Part shown: piece after piece, positions 1 through 15,463 of the stretch
Layout of the letters: each line of letters opens with the position of its first letter
Numbering within the stretch: position 1 is the first letter of the stretch
DNA from: Nemertoderma westbladi
Lineage: Eukaryota > Xenacoelomorpha > Nemertodermatida > Nemertodermatidae
Assembly: GCA_032718475.1 (NCBI GenBank)
Contig: JAUCBJ010006717.1
Span: 82,374-146,373, forward strand
DNA length: 64,000 nt
Direction of reading: 5' to 3'
Translations under genes and position numbers: made by a program
Notes under the pieces: model-generated
Databases searched by the model: none
What the model saw: only the letters and a program-made list of their open reading frames with translations
Told to the model about the DNA's origin: nothing

Positions 1-3000
1 GAATGGAATGAATGAACTATCAGAATGGAATGAACTATCAGAATGGAATGAACTATCAGAATGGAATGAACTATCAGAATGGAATGAACTATCAGAATGG
101 AATGAACTATCAGAATGGAATGAACTATCAGAATGGAATGAACTATCAGAATGGAATGAACAATCAGAATGGAATGAATGAACTATCAGAATGGAATGAA
201 CTATCAGAATGGAATGAACTATCAGAATGGAATGAACTATCAGAATGGAATGAACTATCAGAATGGAATGAATGAACTATCAGAATGGAATGAACAATCA
301 GAATGGAATGAATGAACTATCAGAATGGAATGAACTATCAGAATGGAATGAACTATCAGAATGGAATGAACTATCAGAATGGAATGAATGAACTATCAGT
401 ATGGAATGAACTATCAGAATGGAATGAACTATCAGAATGGAATGAACTATCAGAATGGAATGAACTATCAGAATGGAATGAATGAACTATCAGAATGGAA
501 TGAACTATCAGAATGGAATGAATGAACTATCAGAATGGAATGAACTATCAGAATGGAATGAACTATCAGAATGGAATGAACTATCAGAATGGAATGAACT
601 ATCAGAATGGAATGAACTATCAGAATGGAATGAACTATCAGAATGGAATGAACTATCAGAATGGAATGAACTATCAGAATGGAATGAATGAACTATCAGA
701 ATGGAATGAACTATCAGAATGGAATGAACTATCAGAATGGAATGAACTATCAGAATGGAATGAACTATCAGAATGGAATGAATGAACTATCAGAATGGAA
801 TGAACTATCAGAATGGAATGAACTATCAGAATGGAATGAACTATCAGAATGGAATGAACTATCAGAATGGAATGAATGAACTATCAGAATGGAATGAACA
901 ATCAGAATGGAATGAATGAACTATCAGAATGGAATGAACTATCAGAATGGAATGAACTATCAGAATGGAATGAACTATCAGAATGGAATGAATGAACTAT
1001 CAGTATGGAATGAACTATCAGAATGGAATGAACTATCAGAATGGAATGAACTATCAGAATGGAATGAACTATCAGTATGGAATGAATGAACTATCAGAAT
1101 GGAATGAACAATCAGAATGGAATGAATGAACTATCAGAATGGAATGAACTATCAGAATGGAATGAACTATCAGAATGGAATGAACTATCAGAATGGAATG
1201 AACTATCAGAATGGAATGAACTATCAGAATGGAATGAACTATCAGAATGGAATGAACTATCAGAATGGAATGAACTATCAGAATGGAATGAACTATCAGA
1301 ATGGAATGAACTATCAGAATGGAATGAACTATCAGAATGGAATGAACTATCAGAATGGAATGAACTATCAGAATGGAATGAACTATCAGAATGGAATGAA
1401 CTATCAGAATGGAATGAACTATCAGAATGGAATGAACTATCAGAATGGAATGAACTATCAGAATGGAATGAACTATCAGAATGGAATGAACTATCAGAAT
1501 GGAATGAACTATCAGAATGGAATGAACAATCAGAATGGAATGAACTATCAGAATGGAATGAACTATCAGAATGGAATGAACTATCAGAATGGAATGAACT
1601 ATCAGAATGGAATGAACTATCAGAATGGAATGAACTATCAGAATGGAATGAACTATCAGAATGGAATGAACTATCAGAATGGAATGAACTATCAGAATGG
1701 AATGAACTATCAGAATGGAATGAACTATCAGAATGGAATGAATGAACTATCAGAATGGAATGAACTATCAGAATGGAATGAACTATCAGAATGGAATGAA
1801 CTATCAGAATGGAATGAACTATCAGAATGGAATGAACTATCAGAATGGAATGAACTATCAGAATGGAATGAACTATCAGAATGGAATGAATGAACTATCA
1901 GAATGGAATGAACTATCAGAATGGAATGAACTATCAGAATGGAATGAACTATCAGAATGGAATGAATGAACTATCAGAATGGAATGAACTATCAGAATGG
2001 AATGAACTATCAGAATGGAATGAACTATCAGAATGGAATGAACTATCAGAATGGAATGAACTATCAGAATGGAATGAACTATCAGAATGGAATGAACTAT
2101 CAGAATGGAATGAACTATCAGAATGGAATGAACTATCAGAATGGAATGAACTATCAGAATGGAATGAACTATCAGAATGGAATGAACTATCAGAATGGAA
2201 TGATGAACTATCAGAATGGAATGAACTATCAGAATGGAATGAATGAACTATCAGAATGGAATGAACTATCAGAATGGAATGAACTATCAGAATGGAATGA
2301 ACTATCAGAATGGAATGAACTATCAGAATGGAATGAACTATCAGAATGGAATGAACTATCAGAATGGAATGAACTATCAGAATGGAATGAATGAACTATC
2401 AGAATGGAATGAACTATCAGAATGGAATGAACTATCAGAATGGAATGAACTATCAGAATGGAATGAACTATCAGAATGGAATGAATGAACTATCAGAATG
2501 GAATGAACTATCAGAATGGAATGAATGAACTATCAGAATGGAATGAACTATCAGAATGGAATGAACTATCAGAATGGAATGAACTATCAGAATGGAATGA
2601 ACTATCAGAATGGAATGAACTATCAGAATGGAATGAACTATCAGAATGGAATGAACTATCAGAATGGAATGAACTATCAGAATGGAATGAACTATCAGAA
2701 TGGAATGAACAATCAGAATGGAATGAACTATCAGAATGGAATGAACTATCAGAATGGAATGAACTATCAGAATGGAATGAACTATCAGAATGGAATGAAC
2801 TATCAGAATGGAATGAACTATCAGAATGGAATGAACTATCAGAATGGAATGAACTATCAGAATGGAATGAACTATCAGAATGGAATGAACTATCAGAATG
2901 GAATGAACTATCAGAATGGAATGAATGAACTATCAGAATGGAATGAACTATCAGAATGGAATGAACTATCAGAATGGAATGAACTATCAGAATGGAATGA

Positions 3001-6000
3001 ACTATCAGAATGGAATGAACTATCAGAATGGAATGAACTATCAGAATGGAATGAACTATCAGAATGGAATGAATGAACTATCAGAATGGAATGAACTATC
3101 AGAATGGAATGAACTATCAGAATGGAATGAACTATCAGAATGGAATGAATGAACTATCAGAATGGAATGAACTATCAGAATGGAATGAACTATCAGAATG
3201 GAATGAACTATCAGAATGGAATGAACTATCAGAATGGAATGAACTATCAGAATGGAATGAACTATCAGAATGGAATGAACTATCAGAATGGAATGAACTA
3301 TCAGAATGGAATGAACTATCAGAATGGAATGAACTATCAGAATGGAATGAACTATCAGAATGGAATGAACTATCAGAATGGAATGAACTATCAGAATGGA
3401 ATGAACTATCAGAATGGAATGAATGAACTATCAGAATGGAATGAACTATCAGAATGGAATGAATGAACTATCAGAATGGAATGAACTATCAGAATGGAAT
3501 GAACTATCAGAATGGAATGAACTATCAGAATGGAATGAACTATCAGAATGGAATGAACTATCAGAATGGAATGAACTATCAGAATGGAATGAACAATCAG
3601 AATGGAATGAATGAACTATCAGAATGGAATGAACTATCAGAATGGAATGAACTATCAGAATGGAATGAACTATCAGAATGGAATGAACTATCAGAATGGA
3701 ATGAACTATCAGAATGGAATGAATGAACTATCAGAATGGAATGAACAATCAGAATGGAATGAATGAACTATCAGAATGGAATGAACTATCAGAATGGAAT
3801 GAACTATCAGAATGGAATGAACTATCAGAATGGAATGAATGAACTATCAGTATGGAATGAACTATCAGAATGGAATGAACTATCAGAATGGAATGAACTA
3901 TCAGAATGGAATGAACTATCAGTATGGAATGAATGAACTATCAGAATGGAATGAACAATCAGAATGGAATGAATGAACTATCAGAATGGAATGAACTATC
4001 AGAATGGAATGAACTATCAGAATGGAATGAACTATCAGAATGGAATGAACTATCAGAATGGAATGAACTATCAGAATGGAATGAACTATCAGAATGGAAT
4101 GAATGAACTATCAGAATGGAATGAACTATCAGAATGGAATGAACTATCAGAATGGAATGAACTATCAGAATGGAATGAACTATCAGAATGGAATGAACTA
4201 TCAGAATGGAATGAACTATCAGAATGGAATGAACTATCAGAATGGAATGAACAATCAGAATGGAATGAATGAACTATCAGAATGGAATGAACTATCAGAA
4301 TGGAATGAACTATCAGAATGGAATGAACTATCAGAATGGAATGAACTATCAGAATGGAATGAATGAACTATCAGAATGGAATGAACAATCAGAATGGAAT
4401 GAATGAACTATCAGAATGGAATGAACTATCAGAATGGAATGAACTATCAGAATGGAATGAACTATCAGAATGGAATGAATGAACTATCAGTATGGAATGA
4501 ACTATCAGAATGGAATGAACTATCAGAATGGAATGAACTATCAGAATGGAATGAACTATCAGTATGGAATGAATGAACTATCAGAATGGAATGAACAGTC
4601 AGAATGGAATGAATGAACTATCAGAATGGAATGAACTATCAGAATGGAATGAACTATCAGAATGGAATGAACTATCAGAATGGAATGAACTATCAGAATG
4701 GAATGAACTATCAGAATGGAATGAACTATCAGAATGGAATGAACTATCAGAATGGAATGAACTATCAGAATGGAATGAATGAACTATCAGAATGGAATGA
4801 ACAATCAGAATGGAATGAACTATCAGAATGGAATGAACTATCAGAATGGAATGAACAATCAGAATGGAATGAATGAACTATCAGAATGGAATGAACTATC
4901 AGAATGGAATGAACTATCAGAATGGAATGAACTATCAGAATGGAATGAACTATCAGAATGGAATGAATGAACTATCAGAATGGAATGAACAATCAGAATG
5001 GAATGAATGAACTATCAGAATGGAATGAACTATCAGAATGGAATGAACTATCAGAATGGAATGAACTATCAGAATGGAATGAATGAACTATCAGTATGGA
5101 ATGAACTATCAGAATGGAATGAACTATCAGAATGGAATGAACTATCAGAATGGAATGAACTATCAGTATGGAATGAATGAACTATCAGAATGGAATGAAC
5201 AATCAGAATGGAATGAATGAACTATCAGAATGGAATGAACTATCAGAATGGAATGAACTATCAGAATGGAATGAACTATCAGAATGGAATGAACTATCAG
5301 AATGGAATGAACTATCAGAATGGAATGAACTATCAGAATGGAATGAACTATCAGAATGGAATGAACTATCAGAATGGAATGAACTATCAGAATGGAATGA
5401 ACAATCATAATGGAATGAACTATCAGAATGGAATGAACTATCAGAATGGAATGAACTATCAGAATGGAATGAACTATCAGAATGGAATGAACTATCAGAA
5501 TGGAATGAACTATCAGAATGGAATGAACTATCAGAATGGAATGAACTATCAGAATGGAATGAACTATCAGAATGGAATGAACTATCAGAATGGAATGAAC
5601 TATCAGAATGGAATGAACAATCAGAATGGAATGAACTATCAGAATGGAATGAACTATCAGAATGGAATGAACTATCAGAATGGAATGAACTATCAGAATG
5701 GAATGAACTATCAGAATGGAATGAACTATCAGAATGGAATGAACAATCATAATGGAATGAACTATCAGAATGGAATGAACTATCAGAATGGAATGAACTA
5801 TCAGAATGGAATGAACTATCAGAATGGAATGAATGAACTATCAGAATGGAATGAACTATCAGAATGGAATGAACTATCAGAATGGAATGAACTATCAGAA
5901 TGGAATGAACTATCAGAATGGAATGAACTATCAGAATGGAATGAACTATCAGAATGGAATGAACTTTCAGAATGGAATGAATGAACTATCAGAATGGAAT

Positions 6001-7450
6001 GAACTATCAGAATGGAATGAACTATCAGAATGGAATGAACTATCAGAATGGAATGAATGAACTATCAGAATGGAATGAACTATCAGAATGGAATGAACTA
6101 TCAGAATGGAATGAACTATCAGAATGGAATGAACTATCAGAATGGAATGAACTATCAGAATGGAATGAACTATCAGAATGGAATGAACTATCAGAATGGA
6201 ATGAACTATCAGAATGGAATGAACTATCAGAATGGAATGAACTATCAGAATGGAATGAACTATCAGAATGGAATGAACTATCAGAATGGAATGAATGAAC
6301 TATCAGAATGGAATGAACAATCAGAATGGAATGAATGAACTATCAGAATGGAATGAACTATCAGAATGGAATGAACTATCAGAATGGAATGAACTATCAG
6401 AATGGAATGAACTATCAGAATGGAATGAACTATCAGAATGGAATGAACTATCAGAATGGAATGAACAATCAGAATGGAATGAATGAACTATCAGAATGGA
6501 ATGAACTATCAGAATGGAATGAACTATCAGAATGGAATGAACTATCAGAATGGAATGAATGAACTATCAGAATGGAATGAACAATCAGAATGGAATGAAT
6601 GAACTATCAGAATGGAATGAACTATCAGAATGGAATGAACTATCAGAATGGAATGAACTATCAGAATGGAATGAATGAACTATCAGTATGGAATGAACTA
6701 TCAGAATGGAATGAACTATCAGAATGGAATGAACTATCAGAATGGAATGAACTATCAGTATGGAATGAATGAACTATCAGAATGGAATGAACAATCAGAA
6801 TGGAATGAATGAACTATCAGAATGGAATGAACTATCAGAATGGAATGAACTATCAGAATGGAATGAACTATCAGAATGGAATGAACTATCAGAATGGAAT
6901 GAACTATCAGAATGGAATGAACTATCAGAATGGAATGAATGAACTATCAGAATGGAATGAACTATCAGAATGGAATGAACTATCAGAATGGAATGAACTA
7001 TCAGAATGGAATGAACTATCAGAATGGAATGAACTATCAGAATGGAATGAACTATCAGAATGGAATGAACTATCAGAATGGAATGAACAATCAGAATGGA
7101 ATGAATGAACTATCAGAATGGAATGAACTATCAGAATGGAATGAACTATCAGAATGGAATGAACTATCAGAATGGAATGAACTATCAGAATGGAATGAAT
7201 GAACTATCAGAATGGAATGAACAATCAGAATGGAATGAATGAACTATCAGAATGGAATGAACTATCAGAATGGAATGAACTATCAGAATGGAATGAACTA
7301 TCAGAATGGAATGAATGAACTATCAGTATGGAATGAACTATCAGAATGGAATGAACTATCAGAATGGAATGAACTATCAGAATGGAATGAACTATCAGTA
7401 TGGAATGAATGAACTATCAGAATGGAATGAACAATCAGAATGGAATGAAT
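1..7450 (+). repeat. Left zone with ~604/640-bp higher-order repeat
   Basis: Within the satellite, the rare variant CAGTATGG directly after a 22-bp unit marks a recurring block. Its start falls at about 397, 1001, 3848, 4488, 5092, 6683 and 7323. Successive spacings include 604, 640, 604 and 640 bp, which differ by exactly two 18-bp units. Each block also has a second CAGTATGG about 72 bp later and paired AACAATCA units between 22-bp units. Blocks between 1.1 and 3.8 kb are longer because runs of plain 18-bp units have expanded. This is a higher-order repeat with length polymorphism in whole units, as expected from unequal exchange. Confidence 0.75.
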
Positions 7451-7911
7451 GAACTATCAGAATGGAATGAACTATCAGAATGGAATGAACTATCAGAATG
7501 GAATGAACTATCAGAATGGAATGAACTATCAGAATGGAATGAACTATCAGAATGGAATGAACTATCAGAATGGAATGAACTATCAGAATGGAATGAACTA
7601 TCAGAATGGAATGAACTATCAGAATGGAATGAATGAACTATCAGAATGGAATGAACTATCAGAATGGAATGAACTATCAGAATGGAATGAACTATCAGAA
7701 TGGAATGAACTATCAGAATGGAATGAACTATCAGAATGGAATGAACTATCAGAATGGAATGAATGAACTATCAGAATGGAATGAACTATCAGAATGGAAT
7801 GAACTATCAGAATGGAATGAACTATCAGAATGGAATGAACTATCAGAATGGAATGAATGAACTATCAGAATGGAATGAACTATCAGAATGGAATGAACTA
7901 TCAGAATGGAA

Positions 7912-10215
7912 CGAATGAACTATCAGAATGGAATGAACTATCAGAATGGAATGAACTATCAGAATGGAATTAACAATCAGAATGGAATGAACTATCAGAA
8001 TGGAATGAACTATCAGAATGGAATGAACTATCAGAATGGAATGAATGAACTATCAGAATGGAATGAACAATCATAATGGAATGAACTATCAGAATGGAAT
8101 GAACTATCAGAATGGAATGAACTATCAGAATGGAATGAACTATCAGAATGGAATGAACTATCAGAATGGAATGAACTATCAGAATGGAATGAACTATCAG
8201 AATGGAATGAACTATCAGAATGGAATGAACTATCAGAATGGAATGAACTATCAGAATGGAATGAACTATCAGAATGGAATGAACTATCAGAATGGAATGA
8301 ACAATCAGAATGGAATGAACTATCAGAATGGAATGAACTATCAGAATGGAATGAACTATCAGAATGGAATGAACTATCAGAATGGAATGAACTATCAGAA
8401 TGGAATGAACTATCAGAATGGAATGAACAATCATAATGGAATGAACTATCAGAATGGAATGAACTATCAGAATGGAATGAACTATCAGAATGGAATGAAC
8501 TATCAGAATGGAATGAATGAACTATCAGAATGGAATGAACTATCAGAATGGAATGAACTATCAGAATGGAATGAACTATCAGAATGGAATGAACTATCAG
8601 AATGGAATGAACTATCAGAATGGAATGAACTATCAGAATGGAATGAATGAACTATCAGAATGGAATGAACTATCAGAATGGAATGAACTATCAGAATGGA
8701 ATGAACTATCAGAATGGAATGAACAATCAGAATGGAATGAACTATCAGAATGGAATGAACTATCAGAATGGAATGAACTTTCAGAATGGAATGAATGAAC
8801 TATCAGAATGGAATGAACTATCAGAATGGAATGAACTATCAGAATGGAATGAACTATCAGAATGGAATGAATGAACTATCAGAATGGAATGAACTATCAG
8901 AATGGAATGAACTATCAGAATGGAATGAACTATCAGAATGGAATGAACTATCAGAATGGAATGAACTATCAGAATGGAATGAACTATCAGAATGGAATGA
9001 ACTATCAGAATGGAATGAACTATCAGAATGGAATGAACTATCAGAATGGAATGAACTATCAGAATGGAATGAACTATCAGAATGGAATGAACTATCAGAA
9101 TGGAATGAACTATCAGAATGGAATGAACTATCAGAATGGAATGAACTATCAGAATGGAATGAACTATCAGAATGGAATGAACTATCAGAATGGAATGAAC
9201 TATCAGAATGGAATTAACTATCAGAATGGAATGAATGAACTATCAGAATGGAATGAACAATCAGAATGGAATGAATGAACTATCAGAATGGAATGAACTA
9301 TCAGAATGGAATGAACTATCAGAATGGAATGAACTATCAGAATGGAATGAACTATCAGAATGGAATGAACTATCAGAATGGAATGAACTATCAGAATGGA
9401 ATGAACTATCAGAATGGAATGAACTATCAGAATGGAATGAATGAACTATCAGAATGGAATGAACAATCAGAATGGAATGAATGAACTATCAGAATGGAAT
9501 GAACTATCAGAATGGAATGAACTATCAGAATGGAATGAACTATCAGAATGGAATGAACTATCAGAATGGAATGAACTATCAGAATGGAATGAACAATCAG
9601 AATGGAATGAATGAACTATCAGAATGGAATGAACTATCAGAATGGAATGAACTATCAGAATGGAATGAACTATCAGAATGGAATGAACTATCAGAATGGA
9701 ATGAATGAACTATCAGAATGGAATGAACAATCAGAATGGAATGAATGAACTATCAGAATGGAATGAACTATCAGAATGGAATGAACTATCAGAATGGAAT
9801 GAACTATCAGAATGGAATGAATGAACTATCAGAATGGAATGAACTATCAGTATGGAATGAACTATCAGAATGGAATGAACTATCAGAATGGAATGAACTA
9901 TCAGAATGGAATGAACTATCAGTATGGAATGAATGAACTATCAGAATGGAATGAACAATCAGAATGGAATGAATGAACTATCAGAATGGAATGAACTATC
10001 AGAATGGAATGAACTATCAGAATGGAATGAACTATCAGAATGGAATGAACTATCAGAATGGAATGAACTATCAGAATGGAATGAACTATCAGAATGGAAT
10101 GAATGAACTATCAGAATGGAATGAACTATCAGAATGGAATGAACTATCAGAATGGAATGAACTATCAGAATGGAATGAACTATCAGAATGGAATGAACTA
10201 TCAGAATGGAATGAA
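7912..10215 (+). repeat. Satellite block, copy 1 of a ~12.5-kb-displaced duplication
   Basis: This block begins with a unit carrying the CpG-creating variant GAACGAATG (C at 7912) followed three units later by GAATTAACAATCA. It contains AACAATCATAATGG variants near 8069 and 8429 and an AACTTTCAG variant near 8778. The same markers in the same order recur 12,530-12,548 bp downstream, from 20,442. The 18-bp change in spacing within the block equals one extra unit in the second copy. It is part of the main array, not a separate element. Confidence 0.7.
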
Positions 10216-10515
10216 TGAACTATCAGAATGGAATGAATGAACTATCAGAATGGAATGAACTATCAGAATGGAATGAACTATCAGAATGGAATGAACTATC
10301 AGAATGGAATGAACTATCAGAATGGAATGAACTATCAGAATGGAATGAACTATCAGAATGGAATGAATGAACTATCAGAATGGAATGAACTATTAGAATG
10401 GAATGAACTATCAGAATGGAATGAACTATCAGAATGGAATGAACTATCAGAATGGAATGAATGAACTATCAGAATGGAATGAACTATCAGAATGGAATGA
10501 ACTATCAGAATGGAA

Positions 10516-13500
10516 CGAATGAACTATCAGAATGGAATGAACTATCAGAATGGAATGAACTATCAGAATGGAATTAACAATCAGAATGGAATGAACTATC
10601 AGAATGGAATGAACTATCAGAATGGAATGAACTATCAGAATGGAATGAATGAACTATCAGAATGGAATGAACTATCAGAATGGAATGAACTATCAGAATG
10701 GAATCAACAATCAGAATGGAATGAACTATCAGAATGGAATGAACTATCAGAATGGAATGAACTATCAGAATGGAATGAACTATCAGAATGGAATTAACAA
10801 TCAGAATGGAATGAATGAACTATCAGAATGGAATGAACTATCAGAATGGAATGAACTATCAGAATGGAATTAACAATCAGAATGGAATTAACTATCAGAA
10901 TGGAATGAACAACCAGTATGGAATGTATGAACTATCAGAATGGAATGAACTATCAGAATGGAATTAACAATCAGAATGGAATGAACTATCAGAATGGAAT
11001 GAACTATCAGAATGGAATGAACTATCAGAATGGAATGAACTATCAGAATGGAATTAACAATCAGAATGGAATGAATGAACTATCAGAATGGAATGAATGA
11101 ACTATCAGAATGGAATTAACTATCAGAATGGAATGAACTATCAGAATGGAATGAACTATCAGAATGGAATGAACTATCAGAATGGAATGAATGAACTATC
11201 AGAATGGAATGAACTATCAGAATGGAATGAACTATCAGAATGGAATTAACAATCAGAATGGAATTAACTATCAGAATGGAATGAACAACCAGTATGGAAT
11301 GTATGAACTATCAGAATGGAATGAACTATCAGAATGGAATGAACTATCAGAATGGAATGAACTATCAGAATGGAATGAACTATCAGAATGGAATGAACTA
11401 TCAGAATGGAATGAATGATCAGAATGGAATGAACTATCAGAATGGAATGAATGAACTATCAGAATGGAATGAACTATCAGAATGGAATGAACTATCAGAA
11501 TGGAATTAACAATCAGAATGGAATGAACTATAAAAATGGAATGAACTATCAGAATGGAATGAACTATCAGAATGGAATGAACTATCAGAATGGAATGAAT
11601 GAACTATCAGAATGGAATGAACTATCAGAATGGAATGAACTATCAGAATGGAATTAACAATCAGAATGGAATTAACTATCAGAATGGAATGAACAACCAG
11701 TATGGAATGTATGAACTATCAGAATGGAATGAACTATCAGAATGGAATGAACTATCAGAATGGAATGAACTATCAGAATGGAATGAACTATCAGAATGGA
11801 ATGAACTATCAGAATGGAATGAACTATCAGAATGGAATGAACTATCAGAATGGAATGTATGAACTATCAGAATGGAATGAACTATCAGAATGGAATGTAT
11901 GAACTATCAGAATGGAATGAACTATCAGAATGGAATGAACTATCAGAATGGAATTAACAATCAGAATGGAATTAACTATCAGAATGGAATGAACAACCAG
12001 TATGGAATGTATGAACTATCAGAATGGAATGAACTATCAGAATGGAATGAACTATCAGAATGGAATGAACTATCAGAATGGAATGAACTATCAGAATGGA
12101 ATGAACTATCAGAATGGAATGAATGAACTATCAGAATGGAATTAACAATCAGAATGGAATGAACTATCAGAATGGAATGAACTATCAGAATGGAATGAAC
12201 TATCAGAATGGAATGAACTATCAGAATGGAATGAGCTATCAGAATGGAATGAACAATCAGAATGGAATTAACAATCAGAATGGAATGAACTATCAGAATG
12301 GAATGAACTATCAGAATGGAATGAACTATCAGAATGGAATGAACAATCAGAATGGAATTAACAATCAGAATGGAATGAACTATCAGAATGGAATGAACAA
12401 CCAGTATGGAATGAACTATCAGAATGGAATGAACTATCAGAATGGAATGAACTATCAGAATGGAATGAACTATCAGAATGGAATGAACTATAAAAATGGA
12501 ATTAACTATCAGAATGGAATGAACAACCAGTATGGAATGTATGAACTATCAGAATGGAATGAATGAACTATCAGAATGGAATGAACTATCAGAATGGAAT
12601 GAACTATCAGAATGGAATGAACTATCAGAATGGAATGAACAATCAGAATGGAATTAATGAACTATCAGAATGGAATGAACTATCAGAATGGAATGAACTA
12701 TCAGAATGGAATGAACTATCAGAATGGAATGAACTATCAGAATGGAATGAACTATCAGAATGGAATGAACTATCAGAATGGAATGAACTATCAGAATGGA
12801 ATGAACTATCAGAATGGAATGAACTATCAGAATGGAATGAACAATCAGAATGGAATGAACTATCAGAATGGAATGAACTATCAGAATGGAATGAACTATC
12901 AGAATGGAATGAACTATCAGAATGGAATGAACTATCAGAATGGAATGAACTATCAGAATGGAATGAACAATCATAATGGAATGAACTATCAGAATGGAAT
13001 GAACTATCAGAATGGAATGAACTATCAGAATGGAATGAACTATCAGAATGGAATGAATGAACTATCAGAATGGAATGAACTATCAGAATGGAATGAACTA
13101 TCAGAATGGAATGAACTATCAGAATGGAATGAACTATCAGAATGGAATGAACTATCAGAATGGAATGAACTATCAGAATGGAATGAACTTTCAGAATGGA
13201 ATGAATGAACTATCAGAATGGAATGAACTATCAGAATGGAATGAACTATCAGAATGGAATGAACTATCAGAATGGAATGAATGAACTATCAGAATGGAAT
13301 GAACTATCAGAATGGAATGAACTATCAGAATGGAATGAACTATCAGAATGGAATGAACTATCAGAATGGAATGAACTATCAGAATGGAATGAACTATCAG
13401 AATGGAATGAACTATCAGAATGGAATGAACTATCAGAATGGAATGAACTATCAGAATGGAATGAACTATCAGAATGGAATGAACTATCAGAATGGAATGA

Positions 13501-15463
13501 ACTATCAGAATGGAATGAATGAACTATCAGAATGGAATGAACAATCAGAATGGAATGAATGAACTATCAGAATGGAATGAACTATCAGAATGGAATGAAC
13601 TATCAGAATGGAATGAACTATCAGAATGGAATGAACTATCAGAATGGAATGAACTATCAGAATGGAATGAACTATCAGAATGGAATGAACAATCAGAATG
13701 GAATGAATGAACTATCAGAATGGAATGAACTATCAGAATGGAATGAACTATCAGAATGGAATGAACTATCAGAATGGAATGAACTATCAGAATGGAATGA
13801 ATGAACTATCAGAATGGAATGAACAATCAGAATGGAATGAATGAACTATCAGAATGGAATGAACTATCAGAATGGAATGAACTATCAGAATGGAATGAAC
13901 TATCAGAATGGAATGAATGAACTATCAGTATGGAATGAACTATCAGAATGGAATGAACTATCAGAATGGAATGAACTATCAGAATGGAATGAACTATCAG
14001 TATGGAATGAATGAACTATCAGAATGGAATGAACAATCAGAATGGAATGAATGAACTATCAGAATGGAATGAATGAACTATCAGAATGGAATGAACTATC
14101 AGAATGGAATGAACTATCAGAATGGAATGAACTATCAGAATGGAATGAACTATCAGAATGGAATGAACTATCAGAATGGAATGAACTATCAGAATGGAAT
14201 GAATGAACTATCAGAATGGAATGAACTATCAGAATGGAATGAACTATCAGAATGGAATGAACTATCAGAATGGAATGAACTATCAGAATGGAATGAATGA
14301 ACTATCAGAATGGAATGAATGAACTATCAGAATGGAATGAACTATCAGAATGGAATGAACTATCAGAATGGAATGAACTATCAGAATGGAATGAACTATC
14401 AGAATGGAATGAACTATCAGAATGGAATGAACTATCAGAATGGAATGAATGAACTATCAGAATGGAATGAACTATCAGAATGGAATGAACTATCAGAATG
14501 GAATGAACTATCAGAATGGAATGAACTATCAGAATGGAATGAATGAACTATCAGAATGGAATGAACTATCAGAATGGAATGAACTATCAGAATGGAACGA
14601 ATGAACTATCAGAATGGAATGAACTATCAGAATGGAATGAACTATCAGAATGGAATTAACAATCAGAATGGAATGAACTATCAGAATGGAATGAACTATC
14701 AGAATGGAATGAACTATCAGAATGGAATGAATGAACTATCAGAATGGAATGAACAATCATAATGGAATGAACTATCAGAATGGAATGAACTATCAGAATG
14801 GAATGAACTATCAGAATGGAATGAACTATTAGAATGGAATGAACTATCAGAATGGAATGAACTATCAGAATGGAATGAACTATCAGAATGGAATGAACTA
14901 TCAGAATGGAATGAACTATCAGAATGGAATGAACTATCAGAATGGAATGAACTATCAGAATGGAATGAACTATCAGAATGGAATGAACAATCAGAATGGA
15001 ATGAACTAACAGAATGGAATGAACTATCAGAATGGAATGAACTATCAGAATGGAATGAACTATCAGAATGGAATGAACTATCAGAATGGAATGAACTATC
15101 AGAATGGAATGAACTATCAGAATGGAATGAACTATCAGAATGGAATGAACTATCAGAATGGAATGAACTATCAGAATGGAATGAATGAACTATCAGAATG
15201 GAATGAACTATCAGAATGGAATGAACTATCAGAATGGAATGAACTATCAGAATGGAATGAACTATCAGAATGGAATGAACTATCAGAATGGAATGAACTA
15301 TCAGAATGGAATGAATGAACTATCAGAATGGAATGAACTATCAGAATGGAATGAACTATCAGAATGGAATGAACTATCAGAATGGAATGAACTATCAGAA
15401 TGGAATGAATGAACTATCAGAATGGAATGAACTATCAGAATGGAATGAACTATCAGAATGGAA
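10516..15463 (+). repeat. ~4.9-kb higher-order block, copy 1
   Basis: This block runs from one GAACGAATG marker (10,516) to the equivalent marker at 15,464, a spacing of 4,948 bp. It introduces variants rare to the left: GAATTAACAATCA, AACCAGTATGGAATGTATG and one CTATAAAAATGG near 12,489. The right half reverts to the 18/22-bp mixture of the left zone. The same succession follows in copy 2, with spacing drifting from 4,948 to 4,832, 4,778 and 4,738 bp as units are gained or lost. Confidence 0.7.
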
